From positions 4,872,001 through 4,936,000 of the forward strand of contig NZ_CP076538.1 of the NCBI RefSeq assembly GCF_018885265.1: DNA of 64,000 bases. The letters run 5' to 3'. Shown here piece by piece: positions 1 through 8,259 of this stretch. The notes beneath the pieces are model-generated. The model was not told the origin of the DNA, did not search any database, and was given only the letters and a program-made list of their open reading frames with translations. Origin of the DNA: Amycolatopsis aidingensis (GTDB lineage Bacteria > Actinomycetota > Actinomycetes > Mycobacteriales > Pseudonocardiaceae). Every line of letters begins with the position of its first letter. Position 1 is the stretch's first letter. A program made the position numbers and the translations under genes.

Positions 1-9
1 ATCCGGCGT

Positions 10-768
10 TCAGCGTTGCCGCGCCGGCCGGACGACGATCTCGTTCACGTCGACATCGGACGGCTGATCGAGGGCGTAGCACACAGCCTCGGCGATGGCC
101 CGCGGTTCGATGGCGCTGGCCCGGTAGGTCCGCATCGCCTCGGCCGCGCCCTGCTCGGTGATGGAGTCCGCGAGCTCGGAGGTGACCACCCCGGGCGAGA
201 TGGTGGTGACCCTGATCGCCGGATCGGACTCCTGGCGCAGGCCCTCGGTGATCGCCCAGGCGGCGTACTTGGTACCGGAGTACACCGCGCTGGTGGGCAC
301 GACCTGGTGGGCCCCGATACTCGCGATCGTCACGATATGGCCCGAGCCCTGCGCCGCGAACCGCGGCAGCGCGGCGGCGATCCCGTACAGCAGGCCGCGA
401 ATGTTCACGTCGATCATCCGATCCCACTCCTCGACCAGTAGGGAGTCCAGCCGGGACAGCGGCATGATCCCGGCGTTGTTCACGAGCACGTCGACCCGGC
501 CGAACCGGTCCTTGGCGAACCGGACGAAGGAATCGACATCCGCCCGGTCGGTCACGTCCAGCCGTACCGGGTGCACGCTGCCACCGGAGCGCGCGGCGCG
601 TTCGGCGAGTTCGCGCAGCCGGCCGGTCCGGCGGGCACCCGCGACCACCTGGTGTCCCTGGTCCGCGAGTCGCACGGCGATGGCTTCACCGATACCGCTG
701 CTGGCGCCGGTGACGAGCACGACCTTGCGGTCGGCGGGGGCATGTTCTGCTGATTGGTTCGTCGGCAT
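10..768 (-). CDS. SDR family NAD(P)-dependent oxidoreductase
   Basis: Classical short-chain dehydrogenase/reductase of 252 residues, about the usual family length. Visible motifs are the dinucleotide-binding TGASSGIG (20-27), NNAG (97-100), catalytic Ser150 and the YxxxK pair Tyr163/Lys167. It should be a soluble cytosolic enzyme that oxidises or reduces a hydroxyl/carbonyl using NAD(P); the substrate cannot be read from sequence. The ATG at 768 was preferred to the longer GTG start at 957, because the extra 63 residues are unlike any SDR and would run through the divergent regulator. It is transcribed away from the XRE/MmyB-type regulator at 871. A 29-base inverted repeat lies between the two starts, so local control by that regulator is likely (inference). 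Confidence 0.9.
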   Translation of the reverse strand: MPTNQSAEHAPADRKVVLVTGASSGIGEAIAVRLADQGHQVVAGARRTGRLRELAERAARSGGSVHPVRLDVTDRADVDSFVRFAKDRFGRVDVLVNNAGIMPLSRLDSLLVEEWDRMIDVNIRGLLYGIAAALPRFAAQGSGHIVTIASIGAHQVVPTSAVYSGTKYAAWAITEGLRQESDPAIRVTTISPGVVTSELADSITEQGAAEAMRTYRASAIEPRAIAEAVCYALDQPSDVDVNEIVVRPARQR

Positions 769-812
769 GCCCACGACTCTGGATGCCGGGCGGCCGCTGT
801 GGGAGGGCGTTG

Positions 813-841
813 TCTTCCTGGGAGTACTGCACCCGGGAAGA
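813..841. promoter_or_regulatory. Inverted repeat, candidate operator of the SDR/XRE divergon
   Basis: Two ten-base arms, TCTTCCTGGG and CCCGGGAAGA, pair with one mismatch around a nine-base spacer. The element sits midway between the divergent starts of the SDR gene (768) and the regulator (871), where a repressor controlling both would be expected to bind. The regulator as the binding protein is inference. Confidence 0.45.
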
Positions 842-870
842 TCCGGCCACCGCGACCTACGATGCCGGTT

Positions 871-1701
871 ATGGCACGCTCCGATCTCGGCGCCTACCTC
901 AGCGCCCGGCGAGCCGGGGTCCGCCCGGACGAGGTGAACCTCCCGCGCACCGGGCACCGCAGGGTCCCCGGCCTGCGAAGGGAGGAAGTGGCCCTGCTGG
1001 CCGGGGTCAGCGTGGACTACTACGTCCGGCTCGAGCAGGGCCGGGAACGTACCCCCTCAGCACCGGTGGTCGACGCGCTGGCCGCGGCGCTGCGGCTGGA
1101 CGAGGACGGCCGCCAGCACCTGTTCCGGCTGGCCGGGCTCAGCCCGCGTGCCCGCGGCGCCGCCGTGTGCGAGCGGGTCGACCCGAGCCTGCTGAAGCTC
1201 ATGGCCGACTGGCCGAACAATCCGGCCATCGTCTACAACCGCGCCCTCGACGTGCTGGCGTCCAACCCGATCGCCGACGCGCTTTTCCACGACTGGGGGC
1301 ACCCGCGCAACCTGATGCACGTGGTGTTCACCGACCCGGCCGCGCGCGCCTTCTACCGGGACTGGCCCGAGGTCGCCCGCAACGCGGTCGCCGGTTTCCG
1401 GCTCGGCCACGGCAAGGCACCCGATGATCCGCGGGTACGGGAGGTGCTCACCGAGTTGGCAGGCCGGAGTCCCGAGTTCGCACGGCTGTGGGCCCACCAC
1501 GACGCCCGGGGCAAGGCACTGGAACACAAACGCTTCGACCATCCCGGCGTCGGTCCGCTGACCCTGAGCATGCATACCTTCGACGTCCGATCCAGTCCCG
1601 GCCAGGAACTCGTGGTCTACCACGCCGAGCCGGATTCGCCCAGCAGTGAGGCGCTGGCGTTACTCGGCTCGTTGGCGGCCACCGCGCGTCGGGAGCCCTA
1701 G
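871..1701 (+). CDS. XRE-family regulator with MmyB-like ligand-binding domain
   Basis: Transcription factor of 276 residues. The N-terminal lambda-repressor-type HTH lies around residues 33-60 (PGLRREEVALLAGVSVDYY, then VRLEQGR). It is followed by a long C-terminal domain of the MmyB type, which in related proteins has a PAS-like fold thought to bind a small ligand. Such regulators are very common in actinobacteria beside a divergent oxidoreductase, exactly as here with the SDR at 768. An in-frame ATG at 862 would add three residues; 871 begins the family-typical MARSDLGAYL. Its last 42 bases overlap the convergent end of the gene at 1660. Confidence 0.88.
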   Translation: MARSDLGAYLSARRAGVRPDEVNLPRTGHRRVPGLRREEVALLAGVSVDYYVRLEQGRERTPSAPVVDALAAALRLDEDGRQHLFRLAGLSPRARGAAVCERVDPSLLKLMADWPNNPAIVYNRALDVLASNPIADALFHDWGHPRNLMHVVFTDPAARAFYRDWPEVARNAVAGFRLGHGKAPDDPRVREVLTELAGRSPEFARLWAHHDARGKALEHKRFDHPGVGPLTLSMHTFDVRSSPGQELVVYHAEPDSPSSEALALLGSLAATARREP

Positions 1702-2649
1702 GCCCCGGATTGTCGCGTGCACCCGGTCGAGGGCGGTGCGCTGGGCCGCGCTGAGCCGGTCGGAACGCGCACCGATGGTGCAGGCGCCGGAATCGGTGCG
1801 CCCCAGCACGATCGGGTCGGTCGCCTCCGGGTGCCGCTCGGCATCCCGCAGGGCGTCGGTGACCCGGTCCGCGGGCCAGCCGAGCGCGGTCTCCAGCTGG
1901 TCCACGGTCAGTGGTGTACCGGCGTGCAGCAGCGCGGCGAGCACGGTCAGCGCGTCCTGGCCCGCAGCCAGGCTGGGGCCGCCGGACATGTCCTCGCTGA
2001 GGCGGGCGAAGAACCGGCCCATGGCCGCCAGCCGGTTTCCGGCCGGGGTGGCCGGGCCGAAGACCGTCACCCCCTGCTGCGCGGCCTCCGCCCACATCGC
2101 GTTGGTGCGCGCACTGGTCACCCAACTGCGGAGCCAGGCATCGTCGTCGACGAGGTAGCGCTCACGGCGCCGCGGGGAATCTCGTTCTCGCCGGATGATC
2201 TCCAGCCCTTCCAGGTAGCCGACCGCCTTGGACACCGAGGCGGGGCTGACCCGCAACCGCCGCACCAACTCGGCGGCGGTCAGCGCGCCCGCGTCGGTAC
2301 TGACCAGGCAGGCGAGCACCCGCGCCGCCATCCGCGGCAGCCCGGCCTGGGCCAGCAGCCCCGCGAACCGGTCCACGAACTCGCGTACCACCTCGGGGTC
2401 CCGGCCACGGGTGTCCGGGAGCGGCTGCTCCGGCCGGGGCGCAGGCTTGCGCCGCCGGGCCCGCTCCCCGGTGGCATGCTGGGCCCGATCCGCCTGGTAG
2501 CTCTCGGACCCACCGTTGCGGGCCACCTCCCTGGCGATGGTAGAGGTCGGCCTGCCCAGCTGCCGGGCGATCTGCGCGTAACCCAGCCCTTCGGCCAGCC
2601 CGGACGCGATACGCCGCCGGTGCTCGTGAGTCAGCCTGCCGCCCGGCAT
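1660..2649 (-). CDS. GbsR/MarR-like regulator with N-terminal transposase-type HTH
   Basis: Protein of 329 residues with two DNA-binding-type regions. Residues 1-45 resemble the HTH_38 domain of IS30-family transposases (LTHEHRRRIASGLAEGLGYA, then a second helix RPTSTIAREVARNGG). Residues about 105-165 form a MarR/GbsR winged helix (VLACLVSTDAGALTAAELV, RLRVSPASVSKAVGYLEGL). The rest is helical and probably dimerises. No transposase DDE domain follows, so this is a regulator and not an IS remnant. It is divergent from the ABC exporter at 2850. The 200-base gap carries three CATTGCA repeats, so it probably represses that transporter and itself (inference). Confidence 0.8.
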   Translation of the reverse strand: MPGGRLTHEHRRRIASGLAEGLGYAQIARQLGRPTSTIAREVARNGGSESYQADRAQHATGERARRRKPAPRPEQPLPDTRGRDPEVVREFVDRFAGLLAQAGLPRMAARVLACLVSTDAGALTAAELVRRLRVSPASVSKAVGYLEGLEIIRRERDSPRRRERYLVDDDAWLRSWVTSARTNAMWAEAAQQGVTVFGPATPAGNRLAAMGRFFARLSEDMSGGPSLAAGQDALTVLAALLHAGTPLTVDQLETALGWPADRVTDALRDAERHPEATDPIVLGRTDSGACTIGARSDRLSAAQRTALDRVHATIRGLGLPTRGGRQRAE

Positions 2650-2703
2650 CCGTGTTCGCCTCCTGATCGACGGGTCCGGTCCAGTGTGCGTTCACATTCA
2701 GGA

Positions 2704-2755
2704 CATTGCAACGGTAGGTGAACCATACATTGCATTCACTGATTAGACCATTGCA
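2704..2755. repeat. Three CATTGCA direct repeats, candidate operator
   Basis: CATTGCA occurs at 2704-2710, 2728-2734 and 2749-2755, spaced 24 and 21 bases apart, so all copies lie on roughly the same DNA face. A related inverted copy, TGAATGCAA, is at 2807-2815. The stretch is markedly more AT-rich than its surroundings and separates the GbsR-like regulator from the ABC exporter. It is the likeliest binding region for that regulator, but this is inference. Confidence 0.45.
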
Positions 2756-2794
2756 ATTACTGCTGTTCAACTCGCATGATCTGCGCTTAGTTCG

Positions 2795-2823
2795 TTGACG
2801 GAATTATGAATGCAACGTAGCCT
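2795..2823 (+). promoter_or_regulatory. Putative sigma70-type promoter of the ABC exporter
   Basis: TTGACG (2795-2800), a 17-base spacer and TAGCCT (2818-2823) sit just upstream of the exporter ATPase ATG at 2850. The -35 is good and the -10 is weak. The inverted CATTGCA-like copy at 2807-2815 falls inside the spacer, so a bound regulator would block polymerase. Confidence 0.35.
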
Positions 2824-2849
2824 TCGCAGATGTCGAAAGGATTCGGGCA

Positions 2850-3785
2850 ATGAGTCGACGGGACCCCGACACGCGGGCCGTGCTGGACGTACGGGAGTTG
2901 CGCATGCGCTACGGAAGGACCGACGTCCTGCGCGATGTGACATTCCGAGCGCAACACGGGGAGGTTCTGGCTCTGCTCGGACCGAACGGTGCGGGCAAGA
3001 CCACCACGATCGAGATCCTGGAGGGATTCCGAATGCGCTCGGCCGGACAGGTCGAGGTACTCGGCACCGATCCGGCACGGGCCGACGAGCGGTGGCGGGC
3101 CCGGCTCGGGATCGTGTTGCAGTCCTGGCGGGACCACGGCAAGTGGCGGGTACGCGAACTGCTCGCGCATCTCGGTTCGTACTACCGCTGCTACTCCACC
3201 GCGCTGGTCTCCCGGCCGTGGGACGTGGACGAGCTCATCGCGACGGTCGGCCTGACCGAGCATGCGGACAAGAAGATCAAGACGCTGTCCGGTGGGCAAC
3301 GGCGCAGGCTGGACGTGGCGATCGGTCTGGTCGGACGCCCCGAGGTGCTGTTCCTGGACGAGCCAACGGCGGGATTCGACCCGCGGGCCCGGCACGAGTT
3401 CCACAACCTGGTACACGGGCTCGCCCGGCGGCAGGAAACCACCATCCTGCTCACCACGCATGACCTGGACGAGGCCGAGAAGCTCGCCGACCGCATTCTG
3501 GTCCTGACCGGTGGACGGATTCTCGCGCAGGGTACGGCGGCGGAACTCGCCCAGCGCATCTCCGGTGTGGACCAAGTGTGCTGGACCCGCTGCGGCCGCC
3601 GTTTCGTCCAGGAGACCGCCGAATCGACCAGATTCGCCTTCGAGCTGTTCCAACGGTACGGCGAGCAGGTCGTCGATCTCGAGATTCGGCGTTCCTCGCT
3701 GGAGGACACTTATCTTTCCCTGGTGCGGCAGGCGGAGTCCGGCCATGGCGGGGCGAGGCCGGACGAGTGGGAGGTGGCCAGGTGA
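2850..3785 (+). CDS. ABC transporter ATP-binding protein (ABC-2 exporter type)
   Basis: Nucleotide-binding subunit of 311 residues: Walker A GPNGAGKT (44-51), signature LSGGQ (146-150), Walker B LFLDEP (167-172) and an H-loop in TTHDLDEAE. The C-terminal extension of about 80 residues matches DrrA/CcmA-type exporters of drugs or lipids. The stop overlaps the permease start (GTGA at 3782), so the two are translationally coupled and form one exporter. Divergence from the GbsR-like regulator suggests substrate-induced derepression. The substrate is unknown. Confidence 0.92.
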   Translation: MSRRDPDTRAVLDVRELRMRYGRTDVLRDVTFRAQHGEVLALLGPNGAGKTTTIEILEGFRMRSAGQVEVLGTDPARADERWRARLGIVLQSWRDHGKWRVRELLAHLGSYYRCYSTALVSRPWDVDELIATVGLTEHADKKIKTLSGGQRRRLDVAIGLVGRPEVLFLDEPTAGFDPRARHEFHNLVHGLARRQETTILLTTHDLDEAEKLADRILVLTGGRILAQGTAAELAQRISGVDQVCWTRCGRRFVQETAESTRFAFELFQRYGEQVVDLEIRRSSLEDTYLSLVRQAESGHGGARPDEWEVAR

Positions 3786-4630
3786 ACCCAACCGTGACAG
3801 CCCTGCGCGCGGGCTGGTCTCGCGGCCTGATCGAGTTGCGGCAGTCCTTCACCAATGGCGCGGACCTGTGGAACCATTTCTTCTGGCCCGGGCTGATGTT
3901 GATCGTCGTCTACCTCTTGCGGGACGTTTCCTTCGGGCAGAGTGGATTCGCTCTCGGCACCCTCATCCTGCCGAGCATCCTCGGCATGAACGCCGCGATG
4001 GCGATGGTCACCATGAGCCAGCTGCTCGCCATCGAACGCGAGGACGGAACCCTGTTGCGGGCTAAGGCGACGCCGAACGGGATGCTCGGCTACCTGACCG
4101 GAAAGATCGTCTCGGTGTCCGGCAACGTGCTCATCGATCTCGCGATCTTGCTGGTTCCCGGCCTGGTCATCGTGTCCGGCCTCGCGGTCGGCAGCCTGGG
4201 CACCTGGCTGACCTTGGGCTGGGTACTGGCGCTGGCACTGGTGGCCACGCTGCCGATCGGCGCGGTGCTGGGCTCACTGGGCACCAGCGCGCGCAGCCAG
4301 GGGCTGGTCACCCTGCCGATCCTTGGCATGATCGGGATTTCCGGGGTGTTCTACCCGATCGCCGCGATGCCGGAATGGGTGCAGTGGCTCGCCCAGATAT
4401 TCCCGATCTACTGGCTCGGTCTCGGCATGCGTTCGGCTCTGCTGCCGGACGTCGCCGTCACCGTCGAACTCGGCGAGTCTTGGCGACACCTGGAAACCGC
4501 CTGCGTGCTGGGTGCCTGGGCCGCCCTCGGCCTGATCCTGGCGCCGATCCTGTTACGCCGGATGGCACGCCGGGAATCGGGCTCGAACGTGGCCCAGCGC
4601 CGGGAAAGAGCCCTGCAACGAATCGGGTAG
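3782..4630 (+). CDS. ABC-2 type exporter permease
   Basis: Integral membrane protein of 282 residues with about six hydrophobic segments (for example LMLIVVYLL, LIDLAILLVPGLVIV, LALALVATLPIGAVLG, GLILAPILL). The loop MIGISGVFYPIAAMPEWVQW is typical of ABC-2 permeases of the DrrB/YadH type. The GTG at 3782 overlaps the ATPase stop by four bases; a longer frame back to 3578 lies inside the ATPase gene and was rejected. It forms the membrane channel of the exporter with the preceding gene. Confidence 0.9.
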   Translation: MNPTVTALRAGWSRGLIELRQSFTNGADLWNHFFWPGLMLIVVYLLRDVSFGQSGFALGTLILPSILGMNAAMAMVTMSQLLAIEREDGTLLRAKATPNGMLGYLTGKIVSVSGNVLIDLAILLVPGLVIVSGLAVGSLGTWLTLGWVLALALVATLPIGAVLGSLGTSARSQGLVTLPILGMIGISGVFYPIAAMPEWVQWLAQIFPIYWLGLGMRSALLPDVAVTVELGESWRHLETACVLGAWAALGLILAPILLRRMARRESGSNVAQRRERALQRIG

Positions 4631-4677
4631 GCCTCGGCACGCTCCTGGAACCGTCGGCGCGCCGCTACGCTTTATGA

Positions 4678-5178
4678 ATGGCAACCGACGACGACTCCGT
4701 GACGCTGCGTCCCGCCACCTCCGAGGACGCGAGCGCGATCGCGGACATCTGGCAGGCCGGATGGCGCGACGGCCATCTCGGGCACGTTCCCGATGCGCTT
4801 ACCGCGGTGCGGACGGCGGAGTCCTTCGCAATCCGGGCCGAGCAACGGGTCGGCGACACGGTGGTGGGGACCGTCGGCGGCGCCGTGGCGGGGTTCGTGA
4901 TGGTGGTCGACGATGAGGTGGAACAGGTGTACGTAGCTGCGGGCCACCGCGGGAGCGGTGTTGCCGCCGTACTGCTCGCCGAAGCGGAACGTCTGGTCGC
5001 CACCAACGGCCACGAGTACGCCTGGCTCGCCGTGGTTGCCGGGAATGCCAGGGCCCGCAGGTTCTACGAACGCAACGGATGGACCGACGAGGGGCGTTTC
5101 GACTACCCCGCCGCGACCGAAGCCGGTGCGATCCCGGTTCCGGCACACCGTTACCTGAAGCGAACACGGTCCGCGTAG
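4678..5178 (+). CDS. GNAT family N-acetyltransferase
   Basis: Protein of 166 residues with the full GNAT fold order: an N-terminal RPATSEDASAIADIWQAGW, the acetyl-CoA pyrophosphate loop VAAGHRGSGVAAVLL (about 98-112), and the C-terminal NARARRFYERNGW. It should transfer acetyl from acetyl-CoA to an amine; the acceptor is not predictable. It lies 47 bases after the exporter permease on the same strand, so co-transcription is possible, though nothing ties it functionally to the exporter. Confidence 0.88.
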   Translation: MATDDDSVTLRPATSEDASAIADIWQAGWRDGHLGHVPDALTAVRTAESFAIRAEQRVGDTVVGTVGGAVAGFVMVVDDEVEQVYVAAGHRGSGVAAVLLAEAERLVATNGHEYAWLAVVAGNARARRFYERNGWTDEGRFDYPAATEAGAIPVPAHRYLKRTRSA

Positions 5179-5193
5179 ATCACCCGATCGTGT

Positions 5194-5209
5194 TCGAACA
5201 CATGAGCGA
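5194..5209. promoter_or_regulatory. Candidate LexA SOS box upstream of the HNH gene
   Basis: TCGAACACATGAGCGA matches the actinobacterial/mycobacterial SOS-box consensus TCGAAC-RYNY-GTTCGA at all but two positions, both in the right half-site. The same region contains the perfect palindrome GTGTTCGAACAC (5190-5201). It ends 20 bases before the GTG start of the DUF222-HNH gene. SOS boxes beside 13E12 repeat-family genes are known in Mycobacterium tuberculosis; LexA binding here is inference. Confidence 0.45.
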
Positions 5210-5229
5210 ATTCACAGTATCCTGGGGTT

Positions 5230-6480
5230 GTGACCAGGACTTTCGGCATCGACACCTCCCGCATGAGCGAGGAGGAACTCCTGACCGCGCTGGGCGACCT
5301 CGAACAGCAGCGGCGGGCTCTGTATGCCCGGGAGCTGGCGGTCCTGGCCGAACTCGACGGCCGCGACACCGCGAACCAGCAGGGCTACCGCGACCTGCCG
5401 ACGTTGACGCGGGAGATCCTGCGGCTCAACCCGTATGACGCCCGCCAGCGCGTGGCCCACGCGCGGGCGGTGGTGCGGCGCTACGGACCCGGTGGGATAC
5501 CGCTGGAGCCCGACCTGCCCGAGGTCGGTGCCGCCGCGGCCGAGGGCGTGATCGGGCCGGAACACATCGAGACCATCCGCGCCACCATCACCCGCTTCCC
5601 CCAGCCGGTCAGCCTGCCCGACCGGGAACACGCCGAAGCGCTGCTGACCAAGGCCGCGCGGGAGTACGAACCCCACACCATCACCACCCTGGGCCGGGAA
5701 ATCCTGGCCCGGCTGGACCAGGACGGCACCCCACCCACCGAAGACGAACTCGCCCGGCCGGAACGCGCCCTGGACTGGCGCGAAACCCGCGGCGGACGAC
5801 TCCGCGGCACCTTCGACCTCGACGCCGAAACCGCCGCCTTGTTGACCGGGCTGATCGAACCGAGGGCGAAACCCTCCGGCACGAAAGAGGAGCCGGATCG
5901 GCGGAGCAAGTTCCAGCGCCAGGGGGACGCGTTCGCCGACGTGCTGCGGGTGGCGGCGGGGTGTCCGGAGGAGGGGCCGACCGAGGCGGGGGAACCCTTC
6001 ACCGTCATGGTGTCCATCACCCTGGAGGATTTGAAGCACGGCACGGGGTACGGGCTGCTGCATGGGCAGGAGTCCTACTCCGCCGCGCAGATCCGGCGGA
6101 TGGCCTGCGACGCGTATGTCGTGTCCGCCGTCCTCGGCAGCAAAGGCGAGATCCTCGACATCGGACAACGCACCCGCGCGGTACCCCTCGCCATCCGGCG
6201 CGCACTGATCCTGCGGGATCGCGGATGCGCTTTCCCGGGATGCCGGAAAAAACCCAAACAATGCGACGCGCATCACGTGATTTATTGGGCTAATGGGGGA
6301 CCAACAGCCCTGCACAACCTCACACTCCTCTGTTGGTACCACCACAACCTCATCCACCACACCGACTGGCAAGTCAGAATGCGCAACGGACTACCCGAGT
6401 TCATCCCACCCGCGTTTCTGGACCCGGAGCGAAGACCCAGGCGCAACCTCCTCCACCGCCAAGGAAAGGGGGCCGAGTAG
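5230..6480 (+). CDS. DUF222/13E12-family HNH endonuclease
   Basis: Protein of 416 residues with the layout of the actinobacterial 13E12 repeat family: a long helical DUF222 region (about 10-290), then an HNH nuclease fold. The HNH part shows Cys333 and Cys338 (CAFPGC), Cys345 with His348-His349 (CDAHHV), GGPTALHNLTLLCWYHHNLIHH and a basic tail. The family is abundant, multicopy and often mobile; the cellular role is unsettled. Start is GTG 5230. The last 250 bases are visibly richer in A runs than the neighbours, hinting at transfer. An SOS-like box precedes the gene. Confidence 0.9.
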   Translation: MTRTFGIDTSRMSEEELLTALGDLEQQRRALYARELAVLAELDGRDTANQQGYRDLPTLTREILRLNPYDARQRVAHARAVVRRYGPGGIPLEPDLPEVGAAAAEGVIGPEHIETIRATITRFPQPVSLPDREHAEALLTKAAREYEPHTITTLGREILARLDQDGTPPTEDELARPERALDWRETRGGRLRGTFDLDAETAALLTGLIEPRAKPSGTKEEPDRRSKFQRQGDAFADVLRVAAGCPEEGPTEAGEPFTVMVSITLEDLKHGTGYGLLHGQESYSAAQIRRMACDAYVVSAVLGSKGEILDIGQRTRAVPLAIRRALILRDRGCAFPGCRKKPKQCDAHHVIYWANGGPTALHNLTLLCWYHHNLIHHTDWQVRMRNGLPEFIPPAFLDPERRPRRNLLHRQGKGAE

Positions 6481-6508
6481 ATCTTGCGTCACACGGCCAC
6501 ATATTCCA

Positions 6509-6946
6509 TTAGTCGGCGATGAGCATATTGCCCTTCCGGGCACCGACACCACGTTCCTGCTGACGGCGCACCAGCCAGCATCCGGCCGCCACTCCGCTGC
6601 CACCGTGCTCCGGATGCACCAGGTAGGCCGGTGCGGTGTTCTCGAAGGCCACGATCCCGAGCCCGAGCGGATCGCGCACCGCGGTGGTCCACTGGCAGGC
6701 ACCTGATTCGGCGACGAGGGTGTGCGGGTTGTTGCCCGCCGCCCCGCGGACCAGTTCCACGCCTTCCAGCGGTACCGGGCGCCAGCGCGCCCCGATCAGG
6801 AGGTCTACCGGAGTGAGCATGGACAGTGGGAGGACGATCAGGTCGCCCTGGGCCTGGGGGCCGTCGAGTACTGGAATGGTGGCCTGCCGTTCCAGGTGGT
6901 CCAGCACGTCGAGTCCGGTTCGGTCGAGCAGTTCGGCAAGGTCCAT
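6509..6946 (-). CDS. Hypothetical protein downstream of DUF6745 gene
   Basis: Protein of 145 residues that I do not assign to a family. It is soluble and mixed in character, opening MDLAELLDRTGLDVLDHLER and later containing a turn-rich region (RGAAGNNPHTLV, PEHGGSGVAAGCWLVRRQQ). The ATG at 6946 follows an AGGTGA ribosome-binding site and leaves 25 bases to the DUF6745 stop, so the two genes form an operon. The longer frame to 7066 would overlap DUF6745 and lacks support. A role alongside the DUF6745 protein is the only functional inference available. Confidence 0.75.
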   Translation of the reverse strand: MDLAELLDRTGLDVLDHLERQATIPVLDGPQAQGDLIVLPLSMLTPVDLLIGARWRPVPLEGVELVRGAAGNNPHTLVAESGACQWTTAVRDPLGLGIVAFENTAPAYLVHPEHGGSGVAAGCWLVRRQQERGVGARKGNMLIAD

Positions 6947-6971
6947 TGTGATCACCTGTAGGTACGAAGGG

Positions 6972-8168
6972 TCAGGTACGGCGGCGCAGCAGGGAGTACT
7001 GGGCTCCACTGAGCCCATAGGACCAGCCGGCCGCGTCGATCGGGTCGTCGAACCAGGGCGGCACATGCAGCCCGTACTGACGGCGGGTGCCGTCTCGCTC
7101 GACCGAGCCGTTCACTACGTGCAGCAGGCGGGCCGGGGTGACTCCCCGGTGGCGGGGCAGGTCATAGAGACTCAAGTCGCAGCCAGGGTTACCGGGGTCG
7201 GCGGTCCTTCCGATGAGCGTCAGGCCCGCCCGGTCGATGAAGGCCTGCCAGCCGATGCGCTCGATCGCGCAGCGGCGCACCTCGGCGTTACGTTCCGAGG
7301 TGATCCGCCGCACGGTCGGCGCCTCGATCACCCAGGACGGCACCCAGGTGCCGTGCCAGGCATGTACGGCCCAGCCGTCCGGGAAGACCACGGATGGGCC
7401 ATCGGCGTGGTGCAACCGCACCTCGTCGTAGGCGGTGCCGGGCAGCGGTTCGGTGTGGACCGCCGCCGGGCGTTCGGCGATGACACACCTGTCCCCGCGT
7501 GGCCACCACCAGCCGCCGGAACGCGCGATGGTGGCCCACAGCTCCAGTTGCTCAGCATCCGCCGCAGGCAGCGGATTGCCGTGCAGGAGGCGGCTCGCCT
7601 CGTACCGCGCCACCAAGTCGGCTTCATGCTGGCCGTACCAGACCAGACCGAGCCGCTCGGGCAGCTCTGCCCGGAGCACTCCGGCCACCGATTCCCTGGC
7701 TACCCGCCGCAGTACGTCGCCGATTCCTTCGTCCACAAGAGACTGAATGGTGGTACCGGAACGCAGGGCGGACAACGGATCGGCGGGCGGACCGGCGGTG
7801 TTCATCCACGGTTCCCTGTGGCCTCCGGTGTACCAGTCCAACCGTCTGCGCAGAGTGGACGCCAGGGTCGCGATCCGGCTTTCCACCGGCCACGGACCGC
7901 CCAGCCGGAGGGTGGGCGGCGGCGGGAGCAATCGCATGGCCGCGGCGGGCGAATCCACCCATACGAACCTCGGGCGAGGCTCGCCGAGCAACGCGTACAG
8001 GCCCGCTATGGCCTCCTCGGTCGCCTTCCGGTCGGCCGGTCCGGTACGAAGAATGTGGCGCTGCCACTCGGCCCGCAGTGCGACCGCACGCCACCAGAGC
8101 TCGATTTTCGCGGCAACATCCGCCGGGACGGCACGAGAGCGGGCCTTTCGCCCGCGCAGCCCGCTCAA
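6972..8168 (-). CDS. DUF6745 domain-containing protein
   Basis: Soluble protein of 398 residues. It resembles the DUF6745 family in its repeated His-Ala-Asp-Gly-type turns (LHHADGPSVVFPDGWAVHAW, then HGTWVPSWVIEAP) followed by SERNAEVRRCAIERIGWQAF. I know no established biochemical activity for the family. The reading frame begins with TTG at 8168 and there is no convincing alternative, so the exact start is uncertain. It is first in a two-gene operon with the hypothetical protein at 6509. Recognition of the family is from memory of sequence style. Confidence 0.75.
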   Translation of the reverse strand: MSGLRGRKARSRAVPADVAAKIELWWRAVALRAEWQRHILRTGPADRKATEEAIAGLYALLGEPRPRFVWVDSPAAAMRLLPPPPTLRLGGPWPVESRIATLASTLRRRLDWYTGGHREPWMNTAGPPADPLSALRSGTTIQSLVDEGIGDVLRRVARESVAGVLRAELPERLGLVWYGQHEADLVARYEASRLLHGNPLPAADAEQLELWATIARSGGWWWPRGDRCVIAERPAAVHTEPLPGTAYDEVRLHHADGPSVVFPDGWAVHAWHGTWVPSWVIEAPTVRRITSERNAEVRRCAIERIGWQAFIDRAGLTLIGRTADPGNPGCDLSLYDLPRHRGVTPARLLHVVNGSVERDGTRRQYGLHVPPWFDDPIDAAGWSYGLSGAQYSLLRRRT

Positions 8169-8175
8169 CGCGGCA

Positions 8176-8189
8176 GGGCGGATCCGCCC
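8176..8189. repeat. Perfect 14-base palindrome between TOPRIM and DUF6745 genes
   Basis: GGGCGGATCCGCCC is self-complementary and on the plus strand is followed by TTTC. It lies between the end of the TOPRIM gene (8260) and the start of the DUF6745 operon (8168). It could end transcription of the former or be an operator of the latter; the sequence does not decide. Confidence 0.3.
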
Positions 8190-8259
8190 TTTCGATCAGA
8201 CATGGTGCCGATCATGGCAGCCGCGAACCTCGCCCGCAACCATCGCTCGGTGCGCCGGC

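Noticed and set aside
1660..2649. Possible IS30-type transposase remnant
   Set aside because: Only the HTH resembles the transposase; no DDE catalytic domain or terminal inverted repeats are present, and a regulator domain follows.
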